Part shown: positions 31,950-41,300 of the stretch, piece after piece
Layout: each line of letters opens with the position of its first letter
How positions within the stretch are numbered: the first letter of the stretch is position 1
Assembly (NCBI RefSeq): GCF_020091585.1
Contig: NZ_CP083583.1
Location: 744,001 to 808,000 of the forward strand
Direction of reading: 5' to 3'
DNA from: Kovacikia minuta CCNUW1
GTDB taxonomy: Bacteria; Cyanobacteriota; Cyanobacteriia; Leptolyngbyales; Leptolyngbyaceae
Length of the DNA stretch: 64,000 nt
Position numbers and translations under genes: made by a program
The notes under the pieces: generated by a model
The model's input: the letters and a program-made list of their open reading frames with translations, nothing else
What the model was told of the DNA's origin: nothing
Databases searched by the model: none

Positions 31950-33077
31950 ATGCCAAGAAAATCCGAACCAACCCAAACAATCGAAGCAAGCCAAACAACC
32001 GAAACAACCGAACAAACGCAAGCGACGGACTTACAAGCAATTGAATCTGCTAATTCCGCTGACCAGCCCGGAGCTTTAAGCCTGGACTTTATGGATCTAG
32101 AAGGAGAGCAGTACTCTTCAGATGATCAAACTCTTCAATTCCGCCTGCCTTTGGCTCTCATCCTGAATACAAAAGATGTCCCCAAGCATGGTTTGTTTCT
32201 GAAGGAGGAATCTCTTCGGACAGCAGGATGGAGGGGTATCCCTCCAAATCACGTCAACACATTCTCCGATAAGTCTCAGTCTTCGGGAGTCCTTCTTCAC
32301 GGCTTTCATGGAGAGGCTGACGGGGAGAAAGTTGATTACAGAACCAGGTATCCCGCGCCTAGGATGCAGATCTTAGCTGTTAGCCCTATCTTTATCAAAT
32401 TGACAAAGCGGGATGGGCGAGATCCTTTTAACCCTCACACGGGTCAACCTTTTACCGACTCTCAAGGTAATCCGCTAAAAGCAGGTGCCATTATTGGCAC
32501 GTATGAAATCGGTGGATCAAACCCTGTTTACGATGCTCTCAAGCTGGAAAAGATGGTCACTCTGACCACTCTTTACTATTTCAATCTCTTAGACGAGAAC
32601 AACCAGAAACTTCATGACTGGAGTTTTTTCTTGCCGATTAGTGGGGCGGCAGCGGTTTCCCTGTCGAAGGCTTACACAACCTGGAAGCTAAATTTCCAGA
32701 TGGCCTATATCAAATTCTGGCAACAGCAGGGCAAGCAAAAGCTGTTTGATCAAAAACGAAACCAGAAGTTCTATGCAACGGGTGTGTTTGTTCCCACTTT
32801 AGGGGTAGAGCTTTCAGGTCAGGAGCAGACAAGCAACACAACTTCTATTGTCTCAGTTGAAGTCCCAACAGGGGAAAACTTCTTGAGCTACTACATCCCA
32901 AAATCCCAAGATGACTTGATGGAGATTAGCGCTCAAGTGGATATGTCTCAAGGATTTGCGGAGACATACTTCAAGGAGCAGTCGGAGTTTCATCAATACG
33001 ATCCAAATGTTCTAGACGCAACGGCAGAACTACTTAGCCTGCCTTCCTCTACCGATCCTAATGAAATTCCTTTCTAG
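31950..33077 (+). CDS. Hypothetical protein, possibly DUF5895
   Basis: 375 aa, with CAGGA 9 bases before the ATG. Thr/Gln-rich disordered head (residues 1-45), then an ordered domain: TLQFRLPLALILNTKDVPKH, GLFLKEESLRTAGWRG, TRYPAPRMQILAVSPIFIKL, GTYEIGGSNPVYDALKLEKM and HDWSFFLPISGAAAVSLSKA. This order resembles DUF5895 proteins frequent in cyanobacterial plasmids and phages; I hold that only moderately. Role unknown; presence beside nuclease genes suggests DNA-related work (inference). It has its own terminator. Confidence 0.65.
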   Translation: MPRKSEPTQTIEASQTTETTEQTQATDLQAIESANSADQPGALSLDFMDLEGEQYSSDDQTLQFRLPLALILNTKDVPKHGLFLKEESLRTAGWRGIPPNHVNTFSDKSQSSGVLLHGFHGEADGEKVDYRTRYPAPRMQILAVSPIFIKLTKRDGRDPFNPHTGQPFTDSQGNPLKAGAIIGTYEIGGSNPVYDALKLEKMVTLTTLYYFNLLDENNQKLHDWSFFLPISGAAAVSLSKAYTTWKLNFQMAYIKFWQQQGKQKLFDQKRNQKFYATGVFVPTLGVELSGQEQTSNTTSIVSVEVPTGENFLSYYIPKSQDDLMEISAQVDMSQGFAETYFKEQSEFHQYDPNVLDATAELLSLPSSTDPNEIPF

Positions 33078-33112
33078 CTTGCGATCGCTAACTGTATGAA
33101 TGCTGTGTGTTT

Positions 33113-33152
33113 AGCCTGGGGATTAAGCAAGTAATTCTCAGGCTTTTTTTTT
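33113..33152 (+). terminator. Rho-independent terminator
   Basis: AGCCTGGGGA / TTCTCAGGCT stem (one or two mismatches) followed by nine T's. Ends the 31950 transcription unit. One of the element's two GCGATCGC sites lies just before it (33081). Confidence 0.85.
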
Positions 33153-33184
33153 CAAAGATGACTACTCATTAAAAGGAGCAGATT

Positions 33185-33601
33185 ATGTCTAAAACTTTTC
33201 AAATGGATTTTGAAATTCGAGAAGAATTAGCAAGACGGCTAGAGTCTGGGGAGTACATTCAGACCACGTACTCTCTCAAGAAGTCCAACGAAGAAGGGCA
33301 GATGTGTCATTGCTACTTTGGAGTCCTGGCAGAGATCCTTGTAGAAAGACATCCCGAAAATTTTGAGTGGTTGGAGCAGGACGAAGACACCACCAAATTT
33401 TATGTGTTTTCTCGAAATTCAGAAGACCCTGGTTCTTATGCGGCGTCAATTCCTGGGGAAGTCCTTGTGGAATATGCAGGGTTTGATTTAAAAGAAGTCA
33501 ATTATGTCTTCGGGGTTCTCTCTCGCGCAAATGATAAAAGAACCTACACTTTCAAAGAACTGGCTGAACTTACCCGAAAAGGTATTTTGCCTAAAGGGTA
33601 A
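33185..33601 (+). CDS. Phage-type Cys-motif protein (CHCYFGVL)
   Basis: 138 aa, AAGGAG 7 bases before the ATG, preceded by ATGACTACTCATT, a shortened relative of the operator core. Pattern: EIREELARRLESGEYIQTTY, a Cys turn CHCYFGVLAEIL, RTYTFKELAELTRKG end. Matches the general design of small phage proteins 'W..AL.SGxYxQ ... CCLGVL' with unknown role, and is a cousin of the gene at 33707. Confidence 0.65.
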   Translation: MSKTFQMDFEIREELARRLESGEYIQTTYSLKKSNEEGQMCHCYFGVLAEILVERHPENFEWLEQDEDTTKFYVFSRNSEDPGSYAASIPGEVLVEYAGFDLKEVNYVFGVLSRANDKRTYTFKELAELTRKGILPKG

Positions 33602-33706
33602 TACATCCAGGGAGACGCAACTAAACAGAAAGGGATAGCCTCAATTCCTTTTTCCGATGTCCCTTTATTAGGCTTTAGATACAAAATCCTAAACAGCGAG
33701 GAAAAT

Positions 33707-34150
33707 ATGACTCAAGTAGTAGAATCCAACTTCCCCAAAATAGATCCTTCAAAAAAAGCAATATGGGTTGAAGCCCTTCGAGAGGGTCAATATACCCAGG
33801 GACAAGGTTACTTACGGATGGAAGATACAGACGAAGGAGAAGGCTGTTTTTGCTATTGCTGCTTGGGCGTTGGACTTGACTTAATGGATAGTTCAAAGTG
33901 GAAGAAAGAGAGTCACATTTACAGTTATCCTTCTCATTTCCGTAATTTTAACGGCTATCCCCCACCAGAATTTTTTGACTGGTTGGGAGTTCCCGACAAT
34001 AGAGATTTTAATGATGGTTTCTATGTTGAAAATGAAAACGGAATGAATCATGCTCAGCTTGCCGATGAGTGGTGGAGGGTGCTTGCAAGTATGAATGATA
34101 AGGGATACACGTTTGAGGAAATTGCTGACTGGATTGAGCAGCACTTGTAA
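33707..34150 (+). CDS. Phage-type Cys-motif protein (CCLGV)
   Basis: 147 aa, GAGGAAAA 3-5 bases before the ATG. KAIWVEALREGQYTQGQGYL, CFCYCCLGVGLDLM, HAQLADEWWRVLASMNDKGY, TFEEIADWIEQHL. The CClGV turn followed by a 'xxLNDxxxxsFxeIAdxIE' end is widespread in phages and plasmids. Paralogue of 33185 by layout. A dispersed-motif copy (33646-33659) lies just upstream. Confidence 0.7.
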   Translation: MTQVVESNFPKIDPSKKAIWVEALREGQYTQGQGYLRMEDTDEGEGCFCYCCLGVGLDLMDSSKWKKESHIYSYPSHFRNFNGYPPPEFFDWLGVPDNRDFNDGFYVENENGMNHAQLADEWWRVLASMNDKGYTFEEIADWIEQHL

Positions 34151-34209
34151 ACCGCTTGAAACGATGGAGAAAAGACTTGATTCTAAAAAGCATCTACATT
34201 GTCAGCGGC

Positions 34210-34398
34210 ATGAAAAAGCTTTCAGAGGAAAGCTTAACCCCTGCTGAGGTAGGAGTTTCTGTTGAGTTTGCACAAGACAGAGAGGAACCGGGAAAAGAGT
34301 TGGCTCTTAAGGTAAACGGATTAACAATTTCAATTCCGCTTTGTGATCTGATTGATGTTTTGAGAAAGGAAGGTTTTGATGTCCTCGCTTCAGATTAA
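34210..34398 (+). CDS. Hypothetical small protein
   Basis: About 62 aa from the first ATG; TTG codons at 34156 or 34177 (the latter behind GGAG) are possible earlier starts. Acidic, with LALKVNGLTISIPLCDLIDV and a LRKEGFDVL end. Overlaps the RuvC-like gene by 20 bases. Not recognised. Confidence 0.5.
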   Translation: MKKLSEESLTPAEVGVSVEFAQDREEPGKELALKVNGLTISIPLCDLIDVLRKEGFDVLASD

Positions 34399-34945
34399 AC
34401 CAGTCGTTTTAGCCATTGATCCGGGATCAACTCATTCCGCTTTGATTGAATGGGATGGAGAGAGAGTTCGGAGTAAAACTCTTGAAGCTAATCAAAATAT
34501 TTGCAACTTTCTCCACTCTTTTAATTCTCGCTTGTCCCATCATTCATCTACTTCTCAGCATCATCTAGTTATTGAACAGGTCAAACTCTATCAAACAGCA
34601 GATAGCAACGTCCATGACACAATTCTATGGACTGGACGATTTATTGAGTCCTGGTACAGGGGAGGGAATTCTTTCAATCCTGTGTTGATTCCTAGAGCAA
34701 CAATTAAAGCAGGGCTTGTCCATTCAGCACAAGCGACTGATGCCCAGATTAACGCCTACTTAAAAGATCGATTTGGGTGTTCAACCAGTAGAAAAGACCC
34801 CCATCCAATTACAGGAGGCTTATCAGTAACAATCGACGGCAAATCAAAAAGTGATCTATGGCAGGCATTAGCCCTGGCTGTCTACTACTTTGACAATCTC
34901 AACATCAGTATCCCAGATAAAATCCAGGCTAAACTAGACACATAA
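34379..34945 (+). CDS. RuvC-like Holliday junction resolvase family protein (RNase H fold)
   Basis: 188 aa from the ATG at 34379, AAGGAAGG 5-8 bases upstream. VLAIDPGSTHSALIEWDG gives the first catalytic Asp in the classical DPGS loop of RuvC; HLVIEQVKLY gives the second acidic residue; a late SDLWQALALAVYY contains the Asp of the last helix. These three acidic positions define the RuvC/RNase H metal site. Phage/plasmid versions resolve branched DNA during replication or recombination. It lies two genes before a PD-(D/E)XK nuclease, which fits a recombination module. Confidence 0.8.
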   Translation: MSSLQIKPVVLAIDPGSTHSALIEWDGERVRSKTLEANQNICNFLHSFNSRLSHHSSTSQHHLVIEQVKLYQTADSNVHDTILWTGRFIESWYRGGNSFNPVLIPRATIKAGLVHSAQATDAQINAYLKDRFGCSTSRKDPHPITGGLSVTIDGKSKSDLWQALALAVYYFDNLNISIPDKIQAKLDT

Positions 34946-34952
34946 CTTTTTA

Positions 34953-35273
34953 GTGACCACGGAACTGATGAGTGCTTCAATCACAAAAGCTGAAACTGAA
35001 CTAACAAAGAAGACAGTTCCCCTACTTCTCTCAGAAAGGATGAAAGAAAGGGGAATTGCTTTTGCGCGTTTGGTCAGCCTGAACGCTGAGAGCAGGGGGT
35101 TTAAGAAGGGATGGCATGGGGCAAAGCGAGTACGCTCTGCAATTCGCAATATCCTTTATGGGAAAAGTGATCCGAGGCTTTCAACTCTTCTAGGGCTAAT
35201 TCACAACCTGGGAGGAAGGGTTGTGATTCAGTGGGATAACGAGACTGAGCTAAAAAAAAAGGAGGAGGAGTAA
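34953..35273 (+). CDS. Small XRE/HigA-like DNA-binding protein
   Basis: 106 aa with GTG at 34953 (ATG at 34968 is an alternative). The second half (AIRNILYGKSDPRLSTLLGL, IHNLGGRVVIQW) ends like antitoxin-type XRE proteins, where 'GKxxPxLxTLxxLxxxLGGRVxI' is the C-terminal half of the HTH plus strand. No toxin partner is visible beside it, so it is probably a plain regulator. Stop abuts the next start. Confidence 0.6.
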   Translation: MTTELMSASITKAETELTKKTVPLLLSERMKERGIAFARLVSLNAESRGFKKGWHGAKRVRSAIRNILYGKSDPRLSTLLGLIHNLGGRVVIQWDNETELKKKEEE

Positions 35274-36074
35274 ATGAGACTTTACCCTACTCCTATAGGA
35301 TCGCTTCCTTCGGTAACTTCCATCCTTTCTGAGACTCATTCAGTCAAGAGGAAAGCCCAACTTCAGAATTGGGCTAGAAAGGGCGATAACGCCATCAAGA
35401 GCCAGGAGGCAAGAGCGAGAGGCACAAAGGTTCATAGCCTTTGTGAGCAATATCTGATGGATTCATTGTGCGAGCAGGAAATAGAGGAAGATGTCTTTAC
35501 CCTATTCAAAGACCTTCCTCCTCTGCTTGACAGGTTTACGGATCTAATCTGGGTAGAGAAACCCCTGGACAGGGACAAGTATCCAGGAAATTTTTACTTC
35601 AGTGAGGAACTTCAAAAGGAAGCCGGAATGGTTTGGAGTCGTCAGGGTTATGCAGGGTGCCCTGATTTAATCGGGTATTTAGACGGAGTGTTAACCCTGG
35701 GGGATTTGAAAACCAGTAAAAGGCTTTACTGGCAATCCTACGCGAGTCTACCAAAAGAACTCTACGCATTGACTGGCAAAAAGTTCAAAGATCATCCTAA
35801 TCATGAGATGGCTAAACAGGTGGTCGCAGAGAATCGTGAGATGTTGAACGGTTATCTAGCGTATCAGAACACAACTTTCCAGCTTGCCGGATATGCTCAA
35901 GCGATCGAGGAGTCCCTTGGGCTGAAGGTAGAAAGACAGGTGGTAATAGTGACCAGTCTATCAGGGGTGCAACTATTGGAAGTCAGTCAGGATGATAAAG
36001 AGTACGGGAAGTCCGAATGGGAAAGAAGGGTGCGAGCTTTCAAAGAAGATTCCCTTATAGCAGTAGCCAAATAA
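35274..36074 (+). CDS. PD-(D/E)XK nuclease, RecB/exonuclease-like
   Basis: 266 aa, start directly behind the previous stop, with AAGGAGGAGG upstream. Motifs in order: RGTKVHSLCEQYL (early helix with His/Glu), GCPDLIGYLDGVLTLGDLKT (Asp, then Asp-x-Lys of the active site) and FQLAGYAQAIEESLG (the Gln-x-x-x-Tyr helix typical of RecB-family nucleases). Family members process DNA ends in recombination. Together with the RuvC-like gene it suggests a Red-like or replication-repair module, though no annealing protein was recognised. Confidence 0.8.
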   Translation: MRLYPTPIGSLPSVTSILSETHSVKRKAQLQNWARKGDNAIKSQEARARGTKVHSLCEQYLMDSLCEQEIEEDVFTLFKDLPPLLDRFTDLIWVEKPLDRDKYPGNFYFSEELQKEAGMVWSRQGYAGCPDLIGYLDGVLTLGDLKTSKRLYWQSYASLPKELYALTGKKFKDHPNHEMAKQVVAENREMLNGYLAYQNTTFQLAGYAQAIEESLGLKVERQVVIVTSLSGVQLLEVSQDDKEYGKSEWERRVRAFKEDSLIAVAK

Positions 36075-36218
36075 AAATATTATGAATCGGTGCAAATACC
36101 GATCAAAAAACTATAAGATGAGTAAAATATTTTTTTTCAGGCGCATCGGACTAGCTTCTCTGTATTATTTCACTGGATTTTTTAAGTAACTGTTCTTCAC
36201 CGCTTCTTCAGAATTCAG

Positions 36219-36584
36219 ATGAATAAAAGTTTTCTAAAGCTTTCTCAGGCTTGTCTAGCCTGGAGACTTGATTTGTCTCATGTGGCTTTACTTGATCCCC
36301 ATGCAAGCCTGAAAATTCGTCTTCTAACTGAAGGCTTGAAGGGGCTTATAAATCACTCAGACCTTTACATTGTTGCAGGCAATTTAGAACACCTGGAAGC
36401 AGTAGAAGGAAAGTATTGTGTTCTGGTGTATTGGGTAAACCAGTTCTTTCCTTACAAGAGGGTAAAACTTGTTTTGAGAAAGGAAGATAGGTATTTCATT
36501 GAGTATGAAATACCTATAAAAGAGACGCTGCAAAGTCCTCTTTGCAAGACCCAGATAGAACTATTGAAACTCTGGTCACAGTAG
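36219..36584 (+). CDS. Hypothetical protein
   Basis: 121 aa, helix-rich first half (SFLKLSQACLAWRLDLSHVA, IRLLTEGLKGLINHSDLYI), beta-rich second (YCVLVYWVNQFFPYKRVKLV). No family recognised. Preceded by 144 bases of A/T-rich DNA with a partial operator (ATGAGTAAAATATTT at 36119). Converges on the minus gene at 36587. Confidence 0.55.
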   Translation: MNKSFLKLSQACLAWRLDLSHVALLDPHASLKIRLLTEGLKGLINHSDLYIVAGNLEHLEAVEGKYCVLVYWVNQFFPYKRVKLVLRKEDRYFIEYEIPIKETLQSPLCKTQIELLKLWSQ

Positions 36585-36586
36585 TT

Positions 36587-36856
36587 TTACTGGGCTTTTT
36601 TTGGACGACCTGGGCGAGGTTTAGGAGTAACTTCTTCCTCTGTTTCAGATTCTTCGGAAGTCCCATCTCTTAGATGGAACAACTCTTCAGGGGACATCTG
36701 TAAAATCTTTGGTAACGGCCCATGAATCAGCTTGTCTGGTATGGGTTCAGAAGAGAGTCTGATTAACTCTATATCCTCTTTTGCCAGCCTGTAAATTTCA
36801 CAGAACTGGTAAAATTCCTCATCCGTTTGCTGAAGATCTTCCTGTCTAGCGGCCAA
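36587..36856 (-). CDS. Small acidic protein with basic AT-hook-like tail
   Basis: About 89 aa from a TTG; the frame is open further upstream without an ATG, so the start is unresolved. Helical, acidic middle (EFYQFCEIYRLAKEDIELIR), then TPKPRPGRPKKAQ at the end, where P-R-P-G-R-P-K matches an AT-hook for minor-groove binding. It follows the XRE repressor on the same strand and may be co-expressed with it. Confidence 0.5.
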   Translation of the reverse strand: MAARQEDLQQTDEEFYQFCEIYRLAKEDIELIRLSSEPIPDKLIHGPLPKILQMSPEELFHLRDGTSEESETEEEVTPKPRPGRPKKAQ

Positions 36857-36890
36857 AAGAGAAGCAATCTTTTGATTCCCTTCATAGGGT

Positions 36891-37376
36891 CTAGGCTCTA
36901 GTTCCGGGTTCTTTAATAACTTCTTCTTTGAATTCTTTCATAAGACGATTGGCTATATTAAACAATAATCTATACAGAGAAAAAACTGGCAGAACTTCAA
37001 TTAATTTCAGGTAATCTTCCAGTCCAGGTTCAGGCTTGGGGGCAGTAGATGGTAAGACTGAAGGATCTGTACCGTCTAGAAAAGCTCGAAGCTCCAGGAG
37101 TGTTAGACCCCTAGCTGCGGCAATCTTCTCAAGGTCTGACCTCTTTATGCCATTGGGTTCAGCAATGTCTCCAACCATCCATCCTCTTAGGGATGGCTGA
37201 GAGATGTTGAGCCTTGAGGCAAGACTCCTCTGAGAAGAGGCATTCAGACGATAAGCAACCTGCTCAAGAACAATGATCAACCTTTGCTGGTCTGGAGTCC
37301 TTCCTTCAAATTCTGGCTTAGACAAACCTGGAAACCCCTTTCGAGGTTCCTCCAATAAAGCATTCAAACCTTTCAT
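36891..37376 (-). CDS. XRE-type helix-turn-helix repressor candidate
   Basis: 161 aa. Residues 40-95 form an HTH: LNASSQRSLASRLNISQPSL is helices 2-3, then RGWMVGDIAEPNGIKRSDLE, AARGLTLLELRAFLDG. The second half is helical with hydrophobic faces (YLKLIEVLPVFSLYRLLFNI) and could dimerise. It is transcribed divergently from the gene at 37584, with an operator-like palindrome between (37526-37542). It is therefore one of two candidates for the protein that binds the element-wide sites. Confidence 0.75.
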   Translation of the reverse strand: MKGLNALLEEPRKGFPGLSKPEFEGRTPDQQRLIIVLEQVAYRLNASSQRSLASRLNISQPSLRGWMVGDIAEPNGIKRSDLEKIAAARGLTLLELRAFLDGTDPSVLPSTAPKPEPGLEDYLKLIEVLPVFSLYRLLFNIANRLMKEFKEEVIKEPGTRA

Positions 37377-37525
37377 CCCAAAATCCGCTCACTACTGTAT
37401 AAGCCTATTGCTTCAGGCGAAAAGAATCAAATATTCTTAATAAAATCTTTGAAAAAACATCAGGGGAAATTTAGGTCAAAGAGCCTACAAACTTAACAGG
37501 AAAAACATCTGATCTTTATGAATTG

Positions 37526-37542
37526 ATGAATATTTTTTTCAT
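37526..37542. promoter_or_regulatory. Operator-like site TTGATGA-N9-TCATCA
   Basis: ATGAATATTTTTTTCAT, flanked by TTG and CAG, in the divergent gap between the XRE gene (37376) and 37584. Well placed to control both. Confidence 0.7.
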
Positions 37543-37583
37543 CAGACTGTTAAAATTACAATCGTCAGACAAAGGAGAAATCT

Positions 37584-37922
37584 ATGCCCACCAACCATTA
37601 CAGCAGATTGTCTAGCCAAGAAAAGGCACGTATATCAAAAGCTTTGAAGACCCGTAAGTCTTCTGAGTTGCTACACATGCTTAATCACTACAAGAAAGAA
37701 CTCTCTCAACTGCAAAAAGGACAGTACCCCACCCTTTTTCTGGTAAACCAATCGAAGTGCATCGGTCGAACTCAAGAGGGGCCAGAACTGGCAGCTTTAA
37801 CAACACGCGAAAAAAAGGAGGCAATTGAGAAAGGGATTGCTATCTGCAAATTCAGGGTGTTCCTCTTAACTCTGCTAATCAACGACCCTTCCGACCCCTC
37901 CCCGGAAACGATCATTAACTAG
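37584..37922 (+). CDS. Hypothetical protein
   Basis: 112 aa, AAAGGAG 6 bases before the ATG. Basic, helical: SSQEKARISKALKTRKSSEL, LLHMLNHYKKELSQLQKGQY, then TREKKEAIEKGIAICKFRVF. Could bind nucleic acid, but no family recognised. Divergent from the XRE repressor across an operator; ends at a hairpin. Confidence 0.6.
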   Translation: MPTNHYSRLSSQEKARISKALKTRKSSELLHMLNHYKKELSQLQKGQYPTLFLVNQSKCIGRTQEGPELAALTTREKKEAIEKGIAICKFRVFLLTLLINDPSDPSPETIIN

Positions 37923-37942
37923 CCATAATCCTGTATAAAAAG

Positions 37943-37984
37943 CATCAACCGAAAGTTTGTTCTTCGGTTGATGAAAAGTTTTTT
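37943..37984 (+). terminator. Hairpin terminator overlapping an operator-like site
   Basis: Perfect 11-bp stem CATCAACCGAA / TTCGGTTGATG, 9-base loop, followed after five bases by six T's. The right arm and T-run also make up ATGAAAAGTTTTTTCAC (37971-37987), a variant of the ATGA-N9-TCAT site, so the element-wide similarity here may be incidental. Confidence 0.6.
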
Positions 37985-38004
37985 CACTGGTAGTCTGGTA
38001 GAAT

Positions 38005-38172
38005 AGCAAGTAGCTAAACGCCTACATTGAAGTCCCCTCAATGGTTTTAGGCTTTAGAAGCATGTTTCTTCTACTTTGTGAAAACAATGGAAAGTTACCC
38101 GATAGGAAAATCCCCATAAAAAAAGAACCAGACTCTCTTTTTGCCCCGGAGTACGTCTGGTTCTTTTTAAGC
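38005..38172 (+). ncRNA. Candidate small RNA upstream of the primase-helicase gene
   Basis: No open frame. TAGAAT (37999-38004) could be a -10 box. The transcript would fold as GCCTA-ATTGA-loop-TCAAT-TAGGC, then AGAAG/CTTCT, and end in a perfect 14-bp stem AAAAAGAACCAGAC / GTCTGGTTCTTTTT (38120-38168) with terminal T's, a strong terminator that would work in both directions. Small RNAs before replication genes often control copy number; that is inference here. Confidence 0.4.
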
Positions 38173-38236
38173 CCACCCAATTGGCAATCAAGTTAATGAG
38201 GAAGATGTCTCATTTCCATCGCCCATCGAGTTAATA

Positions 38237-38253
38237 ATGAGTATAACATTCAC
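38237..38253. promoter_or_regulatory. Operator-like site before the primase-helicase gene
   Basis: ATGAGTATAACATTCAC followed by CAAAAAA; one mismatch in the right arm (TCAC). TATAAC inside could be the -10. The gene starts 54 bases further at a GTG. Confidence 0.6.
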
Positions 38254-38307
38254 CAAAAAAAATGCAACCCCTTGAGGTTGCACCTGTAAACAATTAGGAG
38301 GTAGAAG

Positions 38308-41300
38308 GTGACTCTGATCCAAAATCTTTCTGACAGGCTAGTAGACTCGATTGAATCTGGACATAACCAGGAAAAAATAGTTTCTGAGGATCGTCATGAG
38401 TGGAGTCTGTCTTGCCTATGCGGAGGAAACTCACTGAAGGTTGTAAAGAGCGGCAATAAAGCCGGAACCTTTTACAACTTTTGCTGTGAATCAATCCACT
38501 CGATTGACGAAATTAGAAACTATCTCCTTCCTGTGAATCACAATCCAGCTACTACTATAGCAAACCCAGGGAAAAAAAGAATCATCACTCCCGGTAATTC
38601 CACAAAAAGAACCAGGAAGAACACTACAGGTAGTGTGGGGACAGAAGTGGAGATACCAGATTTCAACCTATTCTTACTAACAACTGAAGATTTGCAAATT
38701 AATCCCGTTGTCTATGATTCCGGTTTTGACACCAGAAAAGGAGCAACTAAAATATCTCGATTCCCCTACCCAGATGATCGGCGGATAGATCGAATTGACT
38801 TTTTAGAGTTTCAAGATGCCCCTAAGAAGTCCGATAGAAGAGATTTCTACCACTGGCATCAAGCGAATAAAGATGGAACTCTTCCAATCTTCAAAGGTAA
38901 AAGGCAGATCGGAACAAGAAGGGTTCGATCAGGAGACTGGGTTATGGGTAAGGGGGAAGACCCCTGGAAAGCCTATCGGATGGATGAAGTTGAACGGAGC
39001 ATCGGAAAAAAAGATAGGGATGCTCATGCCATTGTTCTAATTCAAGAAGGAGAAAAGTGTGTTGAATATGCGCGAAACAATCTACTACTACCCTCGATTA
39101 CCTGGGCAGGAAGTAGTTGGAAGAATGACAGGGAAATTAGAAATACAGCGATCTCATTTCGAGAGATGCGATTGGTTGGACTTTTCCTTCCAGACTTTGA
39201 CCAGGCAGGAGCGGGTAAGGGAGAGGCTGTAAGACAAATTTTTGCTGAAGAAGGGGTTTGGGTTGGAATTCTTGATCCTGAGATTCTAGCGGGATGTCCA
39301 CTAGAGAAAGCAGATGACTTAGTTCAGATAGTTGAAAAGATAAAGGAGCAGGCAAAAGTGGGTGAAAAAGATTGGGGTGAATTGTTTGTTGAACGGTTTA
39401 ATACTTCAGTTGTGGAGGCAACCCAAAGAGCTAAAACGGTAAGAGAGAATTTGGAGGAGGTTGTTAAGAACTCCCCAGAAAACACCGATCAAGTTGGAGG
39501 TCATCCAGAGGTTCCCTATCGTCCACCTGGGGCTAAACGACTGGCAGAGCAGATTGCTGAGGATGTTGAGCAGTATCTTAAGTGGGACTTAAAGCGTTCT
39601 TGCTGGTGGCAATATGACCGGAACAAGTTTATCTGGGAGGTCGTGGACGAATTTGACATCTACGAAATGATCACCAGAGAAGGGGATCGGCTGGGGTGTG
39701 CATTAACAGCAAACTTTCTTAAAAACACAGCCCTATTTTTGAAAGTCCTTTGTCGAATCAAAGAGCTTTCTACAGACCTGGATCTAATCCCCTTTGAGAA
39801 TGGAGTTTTCAGCACCCGATCAAACAAATTCCTACCCCATTCCCCCTTCAACTTTCTGATCTGGAAACATCCATTCCCCTTCACTCCTTTTGAGGGTAAA
39901 AAAAAGGAAGACTTGATTAGCGAATGCCAACCAATCTGGGATTGGATGATTGAATCGGTTGGCAAAACACCAGAGGATGATAGTCTGGTTTATCCTCTGG
40001 TCGCATTCCTGTCAGCCGTTCTCAGAAGACAGACTTACCTGCAACGGTTTCTTGAATGTATTGGGCCTGCACGGTCGGGAAAAGGGACTTTCATCCGATT
40101 AGCAGAGGCTTGTGTTGGGCGTAGACGAACCTCATCAACGTCTTTCAAATCCCTGGAAGAGGGTTCATTTGAAATCGGCAAAGTCTTGGATGCCCATTTA
40201 AGCGTTATCTCCGATGCGGAACGATGGGCAGGGGAAGGCACGACTTTCAAATCAATTATCGGGGAGGATAATACTCCTCGGTCAAGAAAATACGTGCAGT
40301 CGGAAGTAGGGGAGTCTGCTCCTGCTGTGGGCATGATTATTGTTGCTGGAGAACAGTCTCCCGGTGCGGGAGATTCCGGGGGGATAGACAAGAGACGGCT
40401 TACGATCCCATTCCTGAAGCCTGTCGCAGAGGAGAGAAGGCGCAATCTGATCAAAATCAATCATGCAGGACAAATTGAAGGAGAGTTCGCCCCTTATGTT
40501 TCTGCTTTCATCTCCCTGTGCCTCTCGTTTAGTGATGAGGAGATCAGGAAGTACGTCCTTGAAACTAGCAAGACAGTTCCCCGAATTGCAGAGATCAAAG
40601 CTCAGGCATTGATTGAGTCCGATCCGCTGGCAAATTTTTTAGATCGGTGCTGCTATTGGTCGGATGAAGTTGACCGGAATGGAATCGCCAGATTAAAGAC
40701 CCCAATGGGATCAGCCCTCACCAAAGAAGAGGATGAACTATCCCCCAAAAGACTCTATCCTCTTTATCGGTTGTTTTGCCTCAACGAAGGGTATAAACCG
40801 ATTGCCGGGAATACCTTTGGTCGAAATCTAGAGAACTTCCTCAACAACCATCTGGGATTGAAAGTGAAGCGTGTGCGGCATACCGATGGCACCACTTACA
40901 TGCATCACCTGGGAATTAGACATCAGGGGCTTGAGGCTCCTGCCATTATCACTGACCTGTATGCCAAAGGACTCCAACAACCGGAACCAGAATCATCGGA
41001 AAAAGAAATAGAGACAGACAAATCTACGATCGCATCTTCAGATCGTTCGTCCGAGGAACTTTCGGGGAACTTTGAGCTACCCCAGGGGAATTCAAACCCT
41101 TACGTAGGCGGAACTCTGTCTACTTTACTTACTTTCTCAGAAGATCGAGAGAATTTGACAGATACGAACGGACATGAGATTTCTTTTTCCGATGATCGTT
41201 GTTTTGGTGATAGTGGAGTTTACGAGGCAGAAAGTAGCGAAAGTTTCTCAAGTTCCGCCACAGAGGGGTTTTCGGTCAATCAGAGTTCGTCAGAGTTAGA

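Noticed and set aside
31852-32079. GTG-started 75-codon frame overlapping the start of the 375-aa gene
   Set aside because: Weak ribosome site and 130-base overlap with a better supported gene; its Gln/Lys-rich part is the shadow of the Thr/Gln-rich region of that gene.
33160-33176. Operator site before 33185
   Set aside because: ATGACTACTCAT has only 4 bases between half-sites instead of 9; not counted.
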